Notes: a model not told the origin generated them from the sequence alone. A stretch of 64,000 nucleotides of DNA from Mycolicibacterium wolinskyi (GCF_002101965.1 NZ_LQQA01000005.1:248001-312000), one strand, 5' to 3'. Shown: positions 47,748 through 56,661, counted from the first letter of the stretch. A program made the numbers and translations.

Positions 47748-49769
47748 ATGGGTGCCGATGTCACGCAACCGTCTGGATCTGAGGGGGCTGAGCTTGTCGC
47801 CCCACACTGGCCGGAGTGGAGCGAAACCGCCTATATCGATGGCTCAAGAGTGGCTTTGGCGCGCGGTGAGTCGGCGGGCCAAGGGGCTCAGGCCAGCACA
47901 TCGGGCGCGGCGGCTGTCCCAGAATCAGGTGGTCGCGGTGTCGCCGCTGATGCGTTGGTCACCCGCTACGCCGGCCTTGGCACCGATCTGTCGGCGCGGC
48001 AGGCGTATCACACCGCTGAGGCGGAAGGCTTGGCGCTCAACGGGTCCAACCACTACGCCACGAAGACGATCCTTGCCAGCTTGGCCGAGGACCACGATCG
48101 TTCCCGCGACGCGCTGATTGCGGCCGGGATGACCGCCGGGATCCCTCAGGCGAAAATGCAAGAGGTCCTCGACGAGCTCAAGCAGGCAACCACCACTGCT
48201 GCGTCGAATGTCGGTCAGGCCAACCAGGAAACGCATCGGACGCTGACCAGCGCCATCAACACTGGTGCGTCGATGCCCGCCCCGCCGAAGGGGATGCCTG
48301 GCGGTGCGGGCCTTCCCCCTGATGTGCCATCCCAATTGGTGCCGTTGCTGCAGCAGGCCACCCAAGGGCCGCAGATGGCAACCGGCGCCGTCGGGCAGCT
48401 CATCACCGGTCTGTCCGGGATGACAGGTGCTTTCGTCGACCCGATCGGGCAGTTGGTATCCAGCGCCGCCCAGGGCGGCCAGGCCGCTGCTGACAGTGTT
48501 GACACCGTCGGCGGCGAGTCCGGCGAGGACGGTGGGCGCGATCAGGGCGATCGTGAGCGGGATGGTTCTCAGCTGGTGTCGCAGCGCGAAGATAAAGACG
48601 ACGAGAACGCAGACGATCGCGGTCCCGAATCCAAGGATTCGGAAGAGGAGGGTTCGCGGCGCGACGGAGAGCCGAAGACGATCGAGGCTTCCGGCCAAGA
48701 GAAGAGCAGCGTTCCGACAACGCATTTGGCTTCGTCGGGCAGTACCGTTCAGCTGGATTCCGTTGGCGGTCCGACCACGCACGTGTCATCTGCGGCCGCC
48801 GTCGCTGACGCGCCTGTCGGTGCGGGCCAGCATGCAGCAGCGGCACCCGCGTCCGGTGTGGCCCAGCAGCAGGCCATGGGCGGTCAGCTCGGCGCGATGG
48901 GAGGATCGCTCGGTTTCGGTGGTTCGCCGGCAGCGGGTTCTCAGTCCACCCGCACGGCCACGGCCCGCGGCGGACGAGGACAAGACAGCGACCAGGGCGG
49001 TCCCGGCGATACGTCGCCCGGCGCGGCGGCGGCGCTGGTTGGGCTCGGCATCGAGTCCGGTTCGGGGCCGAGCGCTGAAATCATGTTCGGCGCACGCGTT
49101 CTCGCTCACATGGTCCACCAGGACTCCACGTTGACAGCCGCGGCGGTCGCTGTGTTTCCGATGGGGATGGGCGTGTATGCGATCACCTGCACCCCGGATG
49201 CGCTCGGGGCGCCCCGCGGCGGCATCGCCACGCCCCATGCGACGATGTCGCTGGCATCGTTGACCTCCGTCCCCGGTAATTTCCGTGTTGCGTGGGCGGG
49301 CATCACAGACCCCGTGGCGCCGCTCTGCTCGGCGATCAAGCACAACTTTCTGGCCCGCCCGGAAGTCATCGTGGCTTTGCGGGCTCCGGGAACGCCGGCA
49401 GTCGAGATGCCCGAAGCTGCGGTAGTTGAGGTGTCGATGGAGCAGCTGTTGGCAACCGATCCTGTCGATGACGCCGCCGCAGTGGTGGAAGAGGTTGTGG
49501 CGCCTGAACACATCGCGCCGATCATCGAAGAGATGGCCGTCGAATGGCAGGTGCCGGCCGAGATGGATCTCGCGACGGCGTTCGGCTACATGCGCTCACG
49601 TACCTGGTATGAGACCCGCAACCATGAGTATGTGTACGCGATGGCGTGGTGGATGGTGACCGAAGCCCGAACCGCGTTGGCCGGCGGGGACAGAGATCAC
49701 GCCGCGGCTCTGGCATGGCAACTGTTGGCTCTGCCGCCGGCGCCGAGCCTCACCAGCACCCGGTCCTAA
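47748..49769 (+). CDS. Large helical/low-complexity type VII substrate-like protein
   Basis: A 673-residue protein started at an ATG behind AAGAAGGGGACTGCG. Residues about 60-170 are helical (RQAYHTAEAEGLALNGSNHY, KMQEVLDELKQATTTAASNV), 180-270 Pro/Gly/Ala-rich, 275-335 highly acidic (REDKDDENADDRGPE), and 340-430 Ser/Ala/Gly-rich. A C-terminal globular domain (about 450-670) has a PMGMGVYAITCTPDA core and a helical tail. This build, a helical head, disordered centre and folded tail without signal peptide, is that of ESX-secreted Esp proteins. No exact family match is claimed. It is preceded by the PE-like gene. Confidence 0.55.
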   Translation: MGADVTQPSGSEGAELVAPHWPEWSETAYIDGSRVALARGESAGQGAQASTSGAAAVPESGGRGVAADALVTRYAGLGTDLSARQAYHTAEAEGLALNGSNHYATKTILASLAEDHDRSRDALIAAGMTAGIPQAKMQEVLDELKQATTTAASNVGQANQETHRTLTSAINTGASMPAPPKGMPGGAGLPPDVPSQLVPLLQQATQGPQMATGAVGQLITGLSGMTGAFVDPIGQLVSSAAQGGQAAADSVDTVGGESGEDGGRDQGDRERDGSQLVSQREDKDDENADDRGPESKDSEEEGSRRDGEPKTIEASGQEKSSVPTTHLASSGSTVQLDSVGGPTTHVSSAAAVADAPVGAGQHAAAAPASGVAQQQAMGGQLGAMGGSLGFGGSPAAGSQSTRTATARGGRGQDSDQGGPGDTSPGAAAALVGLGIESGSGPSAEIMFGARVLAHMVHQDSTLTAAAVAVFPMGMGVYAITCTPDALGAPRGGIATPHATMSLASLTSVPGNFRVAWAGITDPVAPLCSAIKHNFLARPEVIVALRAPGTPAVEMPEAAVVEVSMEQLLATDPVDDAAAVVEEVVAPEHIAPIIEEMAVEWQVPAEMDLATAFGYMRSRTWYETRNHEYVYAMAWWMVTEARTALAGGDRDHAAALAWQLLALPPAPSLTSTRS

Positions 49770-49787
49770 CCACAACGGAGGCATGGA

Positions 49788-50165
49788 ATGACGCACGCAG
49801 CAACCGATTTGGACGCGGCCGTGAGGATGGTTCCGCCGCTGTGGGGTGTGCACACCTGGTCGGTCGGCCGCAGTGAGCAGCATGGCGAGATCACGTGGGC
49901 GCTGGCGCTTATCGCGCAGGGCACCGTGTCGAGTCCGGAGCATCTGCTGCTGTTTCACCGCGGTGTGTATGTCGGGACCGCTACCGCAGATCCACGCCCG
50001 TACACGCGGGTGCTCGACGTCACCGGTGACGTGGTCACCGTGGAGTACCGATGGCTGCTCGGAGAGGAACCGTTGGCGGCGCCGGCCGGTGTCGGCACAG
50101 TCCGTTATCAGGTCAGCCCGCAGGGCGTCAGGCCGCTCGATCCGCCGCCGTGGCCACAGCATTGA
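49788..50165 (+). CDS. Unknown protein, 125 residues, in type VII substrate locus
   Basis: It begins MTHAATDLDAAVRMVPP behind ACGGAGG. Beta-rich with repeated V-T/V-V patterns (VLDVTGDVVTVEYRWLLGEE); no signal peptide or membrane segment. Its stop overlaps the TTG start of the next gene. It could be a chaperone or adaptor for the large protein upstream, since these genes are strictly in a row, but no motif supports that. Confidence 0.5.
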   Translation: MTHAATDLDAAVRMVPPLWGVHTWSVGRSEQHGEITWALALIAQGTVSSPEHLLLFHRGVYVGTATADPRPYTRVLDVTGDVVTVEYRWLLGEEPLAAPAGVGTVRYQVSPQGVRPLDPPPWPQH

Positions 50166-50653
50166 GCGTACGAGCGTCGGCATTGCAGGCCTGGTCTCCT
50201 CGCACCGCGGCGCAAGCCGGACCGGCCCACACCTGGATCCCGTCGTGGTCGTCGGACATCGCCCAACTGCGGACTGCGGTGAAGGCCGCTGGCTGGCAGT
50301 GGTACATCGCTGAACGCGTTCGCCGCGACGCCTCGGTGGTGGCCGCGGTTTCTGATGTCCTCACGCGTCGCGCACGGCACCAGACGCCGCGGAACATGCC
50401 GGGACAGCCGCACGTCCTGTTAGCGATCGGCCCAGATGTGCCCTGGAACCTTCCCGAGTTGATGCGCATTGCTCTTCTCGGCCGGGCTCATGATGTGCAC
50501 CTGGCCGTGTCGGCCGCACACCGCACCAGCGCTGGGCGACACCACCACTATCCGATCGAGTTTGTCGACAACATCACCGGCTGGTATTCCCGGGGTCGCA
50601 AAGGACAACACCTGGTACACGGTCGGCGACTACATTTCGGTCGCAATGAGTGA
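50162..50653 (+). CDS. Degenerate FtsK/EccC-like domain without Walker A
   Basis: A 163-residue protein starting at a TTG overlapping the previous stop. The segment HVLLAIGPDVPWNLPELMRI followed by ALLGRAHDVHLAVSAAHRT resembles the region after Walker B in FtsK/SpoIIIE and EccC motors (a hydrophobic strand, an acid-rich loop, then LARLGRAAGIHLVLATQRP-like sequence). No P-loop precedes it, and the protein is far shorter than EccC. It could be an inactive ATPase-like partner of type VII secretion or a remnant. It is the last gene before the insertion element. Confidence 0.45.
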   Translation: MSVRASALQAWSPRTAAQAGPAHTWIPSWSSDIAQLRTAVKAAGWQWYIAERVRRDASVVAAVSDVLTRRARHQTPRNMPGQPHVLLAIGPDVPWNLPELMRIALLGRAHDVHLAVSAAHRTSAGRHHHYPIEFVDNITGWYSRGRKGQHLVHGRRLHFGRNE

Positions 50654-50765
50654 CGTTTGGCCAATGGCCGCCGAGACGTCCTACTGCCCGCTTGACGTGC
50701 TCCCCGGACTGAAGTCCCGAGGATTCCCGTTGGCGGCTTACGCCGCTGTTGGGGTGCTTCCTGTT

Positions 50766-51062
50766 TCAACGCCCACTGCCGCAACGAGTTGCGGTCTTAC
50801 ACGGGCGCGTAAGCGGTGCGACCTCCAGAGTCGAGATCGCCAGCGCGGGCGGGTAAGCGACCAAGAGGTGGACGTGGTCGGCTTCACCGTTGAACTCGAC
50901 TAGATCGGCGCCGAGCTCGTCGCCCACGCCGCGCATGGTGTGTTGGGTGAAGGTGAGCATGTCATCGGTGAAGACCGCACGGCGGTATTTGGTCACGAAC
51001 ACCAGGTGGGCGTGGAGCAAGGACACGCTGTGGCGGGCGCTTCGGTAGGACTGTGTTGTCAC
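50766..51062 (-). pseudogene. tnpA: Truncated TnpA (HUH Y1 transposase)
   Basis: A 98-residue frame. The N-terminal part is typical of IS200/IS605 TnpA (SLLHAHLVFVTKYRRAVF) and the HUH metal site is present (HVHLLVAYPP). After about residue 80 the sequence changes to an unrelated tail (EVAPLTRPCKTATRCG), so the helix with the catalytic tyrosine is lost. TnpA is normally about 130-150 residues. Inactive by inspection. Confidence 0.8.
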
Positions 51063-51085
51063 AGGTGGCCTTTACAGTCGTGGGT

Positions 51086-51691
51086 GTGCAGATGCGTTAT
51101 CGGTATCGCATTGAACCGACACCGGCCCAGCAGGAGATGTTGGCGCGGGTGTTCGGATGCACGCGGGTGGTGTTCAACGACGCGTTGCGGGTCCGGGATG
51201 AGGCCTACCGGGCCGGGGTGAAGCTGTCCGACAGCGAGATTCAACGCCGGGTCATCACCGCGGCCAAGACCACCGAGGAACGGGCCTGGCTGGCCGAAGT
51301 GCCCAGTGTCGCGTTGGTGCAGTCGGTCAACGATTCCCGACGGGCATGGCGCAACTTCTTCGACTCGGCCACCGGGAAACGCAAGGGCCGCAGGGTGGGG
51401 CGCCCACGGTTTAAATCCCGCAAGGATCACCGACAGTCGTTCCGGCTCACTCGCAACGGCTTCTCGATCCGCGACAACGGCCGGTTGTTCGTGGCCAAGG
51501 TCGGCGACGTCGCGGTGCGCTGGTCACGCGAGCTGCCGTCGACGCCGGTCCGCCGCGAATTCACCGGCGCCTGTGTCCGTGCGCGAATGCGCGGGCACCT
51601 CTGGTCGCCGTCCTACTTCGCCGTCTCCTGCGGAGGTGCACCACTGTCGATCATCAAGCAGTACATCGACGGACAAGCCCGGCCACTCTGA
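51086..51691 (+). pseudogene. tnpB: Truncated TnpB
   Basis: Starts at a GTG (VQMRYRYRIEPTPAQQEML), the standard TnpB beginning. About 200 of some 400 residues remain: the helical N-terminal part and wedge-like region with GRPRFKSRKDHRQSFRL. The frame then runs into an aberrant end (PLSIIKQYIDGQARPL), before any RuvC motif. TnpB is an RNA-guided nuclease whose RuvC acids lie in the missing half, so this copy should have no nuclease activity. Confidence 0.8.
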
Positions 51692-51817
51692 CCGCCGGGC
51701 TATACCCGGCGACACACGGGATGGGCTCACCCCGGACTAAAGTCCGAGGCTTGCGCCCAAGAACCCGGTCACTTGCAGCGCTGTTGATCGTTGGCAGCGT
51801 GCTGGGCGGCTGTTTGT

Positions 51818-52163
51818 TTATTCGGTGACAGCCGTGATGCTTAGGCTTGGATCACTTGATTCTCGCGAACCAACGCCAAAGCCTTGCTTGTGGTGATAGT
51901 CCCGCCGCGCCCGGGCCACCTCATTGTGAGCGATTGCGACCTTGCGCCGGCGCAACTTGCGTAGTTTGCGGCCCAGATGCTTCGGGTTGGCGACGTCGAT
52001 TCGATGGCCGTCGGTGGTGGCGACCGTGGCCAGGCGAGCGATCCCGACATCCACGCCGGCTTCCCGGTCGACCACGGGCAGCGGTGTGGCCGTGGCGTCG
52101 ACGACGAAGCTGGCGTAGAAATGCCCGTCGGGTTCCCGGATGATCGTGACCGAAGAGGGGGCA
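51818..52163 (-). pseudogene. Internal fragment of a second TnpB
   Basis: Minus-strand reading gives REPDGHFYASFVVD, then DREAGVDVGIARLATVATTD (RuvC-I aspartate in VDVG), then LRKLRRRKVAIAHNEVARAR. That is the centre of a TnpB, in opposite orientation to the copy at 51086, lacking both ends. It is inserted directly next to a cut DEDDh exonuclease gene. Confidence 0.75.
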
Positions 52164-52169
52164 GAGAGA

Positions 52170-52304
52170 CTAAACGCCTGTGGAGCTGTCGGTGATGGCC
52201 AGCGCGGCGACGCTGATTACTCGGCTTGTGTTGGGGTCGGTTCCGCTGGTTTCGACGTCGACGACAGCCCATCGTGCCTGCTTGTTGCCGTCTGAGGTCG
52301 TCAT
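52170..52304 (-). pseudogene. 5' fragment of a DEDDh exonuclease gene
   Basis: It begins MTTSDGNKQARWAVVDVETS with the DEDDh motif I (VVDVETSGTDP) followed by RVISVAALAI, as in DnaQ-like 3'-5' exonucleases. It stops after 44 codons where TnpB-derived sequence begins. The gene was evidently broken by the transposon; the remainder is not seen in the window. Confidence 0.65.
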
Positions 52305-52394
52305 AGAGGAATGCTGGCACAGGCCACTGACACTTTGGCCCAGGTCAGTCGTGAGGCGCGCGCTTGGGCTGCTGTGGACGGTCTTGCCTCGTTG

Positions 52395-53072
52395 TTAGGT
52401 CTGTGGCTTGTGCGCGGACAGGAGCAAGGCCGGCAGGTAGGTGAGTCCGTCTTCGTCTGTGCGGAAGTTGTGTTCGGGGAGGTTGGGGATGTCAGGGAGC
52501 CGGACCGCGACATGGGACGGCTCGATGGCGTCGATGGTCCAGTGTTTTGCCACGGCGTCGCGCACTTCGGCCTCGGTCACGAGGTTCGGCACCGGGCACG
52601 GTGAGTCGGCCGGTAGGGCGTCGGTGGTGAATACCAGGAGGTAGAAGCGGGCGCCGGGGTTGGCCGCGGCGTAGATGCCCCGCAGATAGTCGTCGCGGGC
52701 GTCGAGCGGCAGCGAATGGAAAAGGGTGCAGTCGATGACGGTGTTGAGTTGAGGTTCGTCCAGGCCGAGCGCGGCGACGTCACGCGCATCGCCTTGAATG
52801 AGCCGCGCATTGGTTTGACGTTGTTTCGCCTGCTCGGTGGCCTGGGCGATGGCGACGGCGGAGATGTCGATGCCGGTGACGGCGTGTCCGGCTTCGGCGA
52901 GCGCGAGGGTGAGATCGCCTACGCCGCAGCCCGCGTCGAGGACGGGGGACTGGATCTTGCCGTCGGTGATGAGTTTGGCGATGACGGGTTGGGGTTTGCC
53001 GATGTTCCATGGGGGCGGCCCGGCGAAGATGTGCCCGTGGTAGGCGGAGTCCCAATCCATGACGTCTGACAT
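52395..53072 (-). CDS. Class I SAM-dependent methyltransferase
   Basis: A 225-residue protein beginning MSDVMDWDSAYHGHIFAG. Motif I VLDAGCGVGDLTLALAE (about residues 43-59), motif II GIDISAVAIAQA, then IQGDARD and the CTLFHSLP loop place it in the methyltransferase-11/UbiE-like class. The N-terminal PPPWNIGKPQP motif occurs in a mycobacterial subgroup of small-molecule methyltransferases. Alone on its strand after the remnants, ahead of the operon ending at 53128. Substrate unknown. Confidence 0.85.
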   Translation of the reverse strand: MSDVMDWDSAYHGHIFAGPPPWNIGKPQPVIAKLITDGKIQSPVLDAGCGVGDLTLALAEAGHAVTGIDISAVAIAQATEQAKQRQTNARLIQGDARDVAALGLDEPQLNTVIDCTLFHSLPLDARDDYLRGIYAAANPGARFYLLVFTTDALPADSPCPVPNLVTEAEVRDAVAKHWTIDAIEPSHVAVRLPDIPNLPEHNFRTDEDGLTYLPALLLSAHKPQT

Positions 53073-53127
53073 GGGTTGCAGCGTAGCGGCCTTCGCGCTT
53101 GCGGCGCGAGGTGCGTACCGGGTCGAA

Positions 53128-53568
53128 TCAGAGCAGTTTCGCGGCCCTGGGACGCGCGATGTACCAAGGGAGAACGGGGCGTTCGCGCATCAGGACGTCG
53201 AACTGTTCGTGGGCGTTGGACTCATCGATGGCGTCTTGCACGCTTGCGAGATCGTTCTCTATGGCTGAACGGTCGGTGGAGATAGCGAAGCCCCAGGTGG
53301 CGAGCTGCTCGCCGTGGCTGTAGCCAACGGTGTACTCGTACATTGCTGTGCGCCGCTCGTCGACGTCGCTCGCCGGTCCCCAGGGGAGAATTCGTTGTTC
53401 AACGAGGACTGCGTCTTCATCGTCGGATTCGGCGAGCTCGGACTCCGCGGCACGGCGAAGCAGCGTGACGGTGCTTCCTGGCAGCGGCTGCAGGGTGGCG
53501 TCCGTGCGTTTCGCGACCGCGTATACCAGCAGTGGTGCCGGAACCGAGGAAGGTGTTCCTGGATGCAT
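53128..53568 (-). CDS. Unknown protein, 146 residues
   Basis: It begins MHPGTPSSVPAPLLVYAVAK behind GGAAAGGAAGC. The N-terminal half is beta-rich with acid clusters (ESDDEDAVLVEQRILPWG). The C-terminal half is helical (SAIENDLASVQDAIDESNAH). No signal peptide. It is last in the leftward chain from the ThiF/nitroreductase gene. Function not recognised. Confidence 0.5.
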   Translation of the reverse strand: MHPGTPSSVPAPLLVYAVAKRTDATLQPLPGSTVTLLRRAAESELAESDDEDAVLVEQRILPWGPASDVDERRTAMYEYTVGYSHGEQLATWGFAISTDRSAIENDLASVQDAIDESNAHEQFDVLMRERPVLPWYIARPRAAKLL

Positions 53569-53609
53569 TGCTTCCTTTCCCGTTGTCTTTTCGCTGGCAC
53601 GCGTCGTCG

Positions 53610-54017
53610 TCAGAGGCGCTGGCGGTATCGGCCGTGAGCGACGGCGGGCATCGAGCCGACGGCTTCGCCGATCTGTTTCCACGTTGCGCCGGCTTCGAGG
53701 GCGGCTGCTACCGCGTCGACGTCGGGTGTTCGGATGCGCTGGCGGCGGCGTTCAACAAGGGCGTTGGATACGAGGGAGAGCACATCGAGGGACCAGTTGA
53801 GTCGGTATGCCGATAGTGCGCCCCACTGGGGGTCGGTTGAATCTGCGGCGAGCAGCACCGCGGTGATGTGTTCGGCGTCGCCTGGGGGTGTCATGCCGGC
53901 CGCGGTGAGACGGTTCGTGATGCGGTTGCTGGCGATTCGCCGCGCTGCGTCGAGAGCAGCAGCTCGGACCTGATCTTCATCACTGCAAGACGTTCCGTCT
54001 TCCATAGGGGTAGACAC
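53610..54017 (-). CDS. Small HTH-containing protein, 135 residues
   Basis: The GTG at 54017 overlaps the stop of the upstream gene. Helical. The C-terminus carries ALEAGATWKQIGEAVGSMPA (about residues 107-126), a plausible HTH of the type in which an Ala/Gly-rich helix precedes W-K-Q-I-G. Probably a regulator of the cluster, but with no confirmed family. Confidence 0.5.
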   Translation of the reverse strand: MSTPMEDGTSCSDEDQVRAAALDAARRIASNRITNRLTAAGMTPPGDAEHITAVLLAADSTDPQWGALSAYRLNWSLDVLSLVSNALVERRRQRIRTPDVDAVAAALEAGATWKQIGEAVGSMPAVAHGRYRQRL

Positions 54018-54265
54018 TAAGTGCCATCAGCGATGATGACATCTGCTACTACAGTATGGCACGTCCTGTTTTGCAGTATGCAGCTGGCGATTACGCCGGG
54101 CTCACAGCGGGCGCGACATGGATGGGCGAGGCCCTGCGCAGGTCGCTCCTCACCCATGGATTGAAGGGGTCGTGGGGGCGCCTTTGCCAAGATCTCGCGT
54201 TGACGCAGGACCTCGCGAACCCAGTATTCGCTGTGTCTGTCGCAATCCGCTGCGATCGCGGCCAA
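54017..54265 (-). CDS. Unknown protein, 82 residues
   Basis: It begins at a TTG (AAIADCDRHSEYWVREVLRQ-like start) behind GGAGGATCGGAGC, right after the stop of the previous gene. Helical first half, Cys-containing second half (HPCRARCEPG, ASCILQNRTC). The overlapping stop and start on both sides argue that it is translated. Function unknown. Confidence 0.45.
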   Translation of the reverse strand: MAAIAADCDRHSEYWVREVLRQREILAKAPPRPLQSMGEERPAQGLAHPCRARCEPGVIASCILQNRTCHTVVADVIIADGT

Positions 54266-54508
54266 TTAGCTCCGATCCTCCGCAACATTGACGGGAGGAT
54301 CATCACTCGGCAACGCGGTGCGCCGATACTCCTCGACGCTGCGGATCGAGTGGTCCAGACGTCGGGCGCCGTGGATGATGGTTGAGCGGATCGCCGTTGA
54401 CGCCGCGGTGGTGGCGGCGTGCTGATCTTCTGCGAGTACTTCCAGGTCAACGACGGCCTGGACCAGGAACCTCTTCGCTGAGGATTCCTCGTGTGGTTCG
54501 TTGATCAC
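54266..54508 (-). CDS. Unknown helical protein, 80 residues
   Basis: The GTG start overlaps the stop of the 718-residue gene (GTGA). Helical, charged (FLVQAVVDLEVLAEDQHAAT, HSIRSVEEYRRTALP). Part of a tight five-gene leftward chain; no recognised family. Confidence 0.45.
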   Translation of the reverse strand: MINEPHEESSAKRFLVQAVVDLEVLAEDQHAATTAASTAIRSTIIHGARRLDHSIRSVEEYRRTALPSDDPPVNVAEDRS

Positions 54509-56661
54509 CAGGGCCCCCTTGAGAGTGGGTGCGGTTTTGCCGTTGCGCTGGTCTGTATCCGAGTGATGTTGCGGCGGCTCGGAAGCGATGCCGGCGGCGC
54601 GACCGCTAGCCGCAGGATCAGGGCGATCGATTCACCTGGCTGCAGTTTCGTCAGATCGTTGAATTCGCTTTGTAATTCACCTAATTCGGCCGCGAAGGTT
54701 GTGGAGAGCTCCTCGAGTTCGGCTGTGGTGTGCGCGTAGAGGAAGACCGGCGACACCGGCTGGACACCGAAGCCTTGTTGTTGAGCTGCGATCCACACGG
54801 CTTCGACTGCCGATCCGCCGGTTGCGTAGGCCCGCAGGTCGTTTCCTGCCACGGTGACGACGGCCAGAGCTGAGCTGGCCAGGACGCGGTCTCGCATGTC
54901 GTCGCCGAGTGCGGATCCGGCGCCCCACTCGGCTAGGTGCGCCATGACGTCGGGTCGGCGAAGGACGTCAAGGACTGCCATCTCGCCGGGATCGAATTCG
55001 AGGCTTCGTACGTCGATGCCCGTGTCGGGGTCTGGATCACCTGGCCAGCGCAGTTCGGAGATCATCTCTCGATGCAGGTGGGGGGTCAGGAACCGGACCC
55101 GGTCGGCTGCGGCGAGGATGGTCGCCGCTTGGGCGATGTCGTCTCGCTGGGTGAGCAGCCGCAGGCGGGCCCCGTGCTGTTCGGCCGTGTCGGTGAGACG
55201 GGTGATTGTGGCGTCGTCGAGCGGCTTGGGCGTGCCGTGGTGACGGTTGGATTCGCGGTCCAGCATGGGCTTGTAGAGGCGCGCGAGCGTTGAGTCTGTG
55301 CCACCGGTGGCGGTGCGCATGGTGGCCTGCAGCGGCGCGCTGCCGGCGTCGGTGATGGTGACAGGCCCGAGCACGTGGTGTTCGGCGGCGGCGATCTTGA
55401 TGTTCAGCAGTGCTGCCCCGATTGCGACGGCGCTGCCGCGGAATTCGATATCCATGGTCGACGTGTGTTGCGGATCGATACCGACGGTGATGGAGTCTTC
55501 GGTGATCTGGATCTGCCAGGGCTGAGTGTTGCCGCCGGACGGGGCCCGCATCGCGGCCGTGGCGAGGCGTTCGAGCGGGTCGCCGTTGAGAGCCTGCGGA
55601 GTGTTTGGCTCGTCGAGGGTTGTTTCGTATCGATGCGCCATGTCGGGCTCGTGGATCTGGCCCAGGGCCCAGTTGACGTCGATGCGGCTGCGGCCGGATC
55701 GGAGTTCTTCGCCGAGGCCGATTCTGCGGACAGCTTCGGCGATCGCGGCCGCCCCGATGATGACGTCGGACGCTAGTTGCGGCCACGTGGACAGGGTTCG
55801 GTCGATTTCGATGAGTGATGCGGCTGTGCTGGGGGATAGGCGTTCGGCTTCCAGATGCCGCAGGACGTGGGGGATCTTCTCGCGGCTGGTCATACCCGGG
55901 AGAAGGTCGATGTCGAGTTGGCCGAGCAGCCCGTGCAGGATGGGGCGCCCGGGATCTCGGTCGAAGCGTTCGACGTCGATGATGCCGCGGTCGCTGGTGG
56001 CCATGAGTACGGGGATCTGCAGGTCGCGGGCAGCGACGCGTAGCCGGGCTTTCACTTCGAGTGAATCGCATTCCTCGATCGCGATGTCGAGGCCTTTGAC
56101 GAAGTCGTCGAGCGTCTCGGCGTTGAGGCCGGCGTCGAGCACCTCGACGGGCAGATAGGGGTCCAGTTCGGCGATTCTGCGGGCAGCGACAACGGCTTTG
56201 TTGACTCCAAGGTCGAAGACCGTGGCCGGCACCCGGTTGAGGTTGGACAGTTCGAGATGGTCGAAATCGGCCAGTCGCAGTTTGCCGCATAGCCCTTGGG
56301 CGGCCAACGTGTGGGCGATGACGTGGCCCACGCTGAGGCCGGCCACGCCGATCGTCAGTCTGCTCAGTTTGGTTTGCTCTGCCGCGGTGATGTTGTTGCG
56401 GTTGCGGTCCAGCCGCAACGCCTGGAATCCACGTGGGCCGAGCACGGCCACGACAGCGCGTCGCCAGGGGTAGTAGGCCCACCGTCGGCCTTCGCCGAGC
56501 AGCTCGTCAGTCGGCGCAGGGCGAAGTGCACGCAGGCTTTCCAGCTGGGCGTCGTGGTCGTCGAGGAAATCAATGTCGGGGTCAGCGCGGAGCTGATCGA
56601 GAATGGCGTTGTCGCCCGGGCGGGTTGGGTCGAGAACTTGTGCGCTGTAAGCGGTCTGCAT
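54505..56661 (-). CDS. ThiF/E1-like adenylyltransferase fused to nitroreductase-like domain (Rv1355c-like)
   Basis: A 718-residue protein behind AAGGGACAGC. The N-terminal 330 residues form a ThiF/MoeB-type Rossmann domain: LTIGVAGLSVGHVIAHTLAA (nucleotide loop, about 102-121), LRLADFDHLELSNLNR, then EVLDAGLNAETLDDFVKGLD. The C-terminal 340 residues look like a flavin-dependent nitroreductase fold (LATAAMRAPSGGNTQPWQIQ, about 369-388, with the FMN-binding R-PS-N-Q-W pattern). The same fusion occurs in the mycobacterial protein Rv1355c, whose role is unknown. The catalytic Cys of E1 enzymes is not evident. It heads a leftward operon and is divergent from a P450 gene, so it may modify a peptide or metabolite with it. 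Confidence 0.75.
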   Translation of the reverse strand: MQTAYSAQVLDPTRPGDNAILDQLRADPDIDFLDDHDAQLESLRALRPAPTDELLGEGRRWAYYPWRRAVVAVLGPRGFQALRLDRNRNNITAAEQTKLSRLTIGVAGLSVGHVIAHTLAAQGLCGKLRLADFDHLELSNLNRVPATVFDLGVNKAVVAARRIAELDPYLPVEVLDAGLNAETLDDFVKGLDIAIEECDSLEVKARLRVAARDLQIPVLMATSDRGIIDVERFDRDPGRPILHGLLGQLDIDLLPGMTSREKIPHVLRHLEAERLSPSTAASLIEIDRTLSTWPQLASDVIIGAAAIAEAVRRIGLGEELRSGRSRIDVNWALGQIHEPDMAHRYETTLDEPNTPQALNGDPLERLATAAMRAPSGGNTQPWQIQITEDSITVGIDPQHTSTMDIEFRGSAVAIGAALLNIKIAAAEHHVLGPVTITDAGSAPLQATMRTATGGTDSTLARLYKPMLDRESNRHHGTPKPLDDATITRLTDTAEQHGARLRLLTQRDDIAQAATILAAADRVRFLTPHLHREMISELRWPGDPDPDTGIDVRSLEFDPGEMAVLDVLRRPDVMAHLAEWGAGSALGDDMRDRVLASSALAVVTVAGNDLRAYATGGSAVEAVWIAAQQQGFGVQPVSPVFLYAHTTAELEELSTTFAAELGELQSEFNDLTKLQPGESIALILRLAVAPPASLPSRRNITRIQTSATAKPHPLSRGPW

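Larger units (their letters stand above)
50692..51760 (+). mobile_element. Decayed IS200/IS605-family element
   Basis: Divergent tnpA (minus) and tnpB (plus) are bordered by related subterminal segments: CCCCGGACTGAAGTCCCGAG (from 50702) and CCCCGGACTAAAGTCCGAGG (from 51730). Such GGACT-AAGTCC hairpins are typical of this family's ends. Both genes are incomplete, so the copy cannot move by itself. Exact ends are approximate. Confidence 0.7.
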
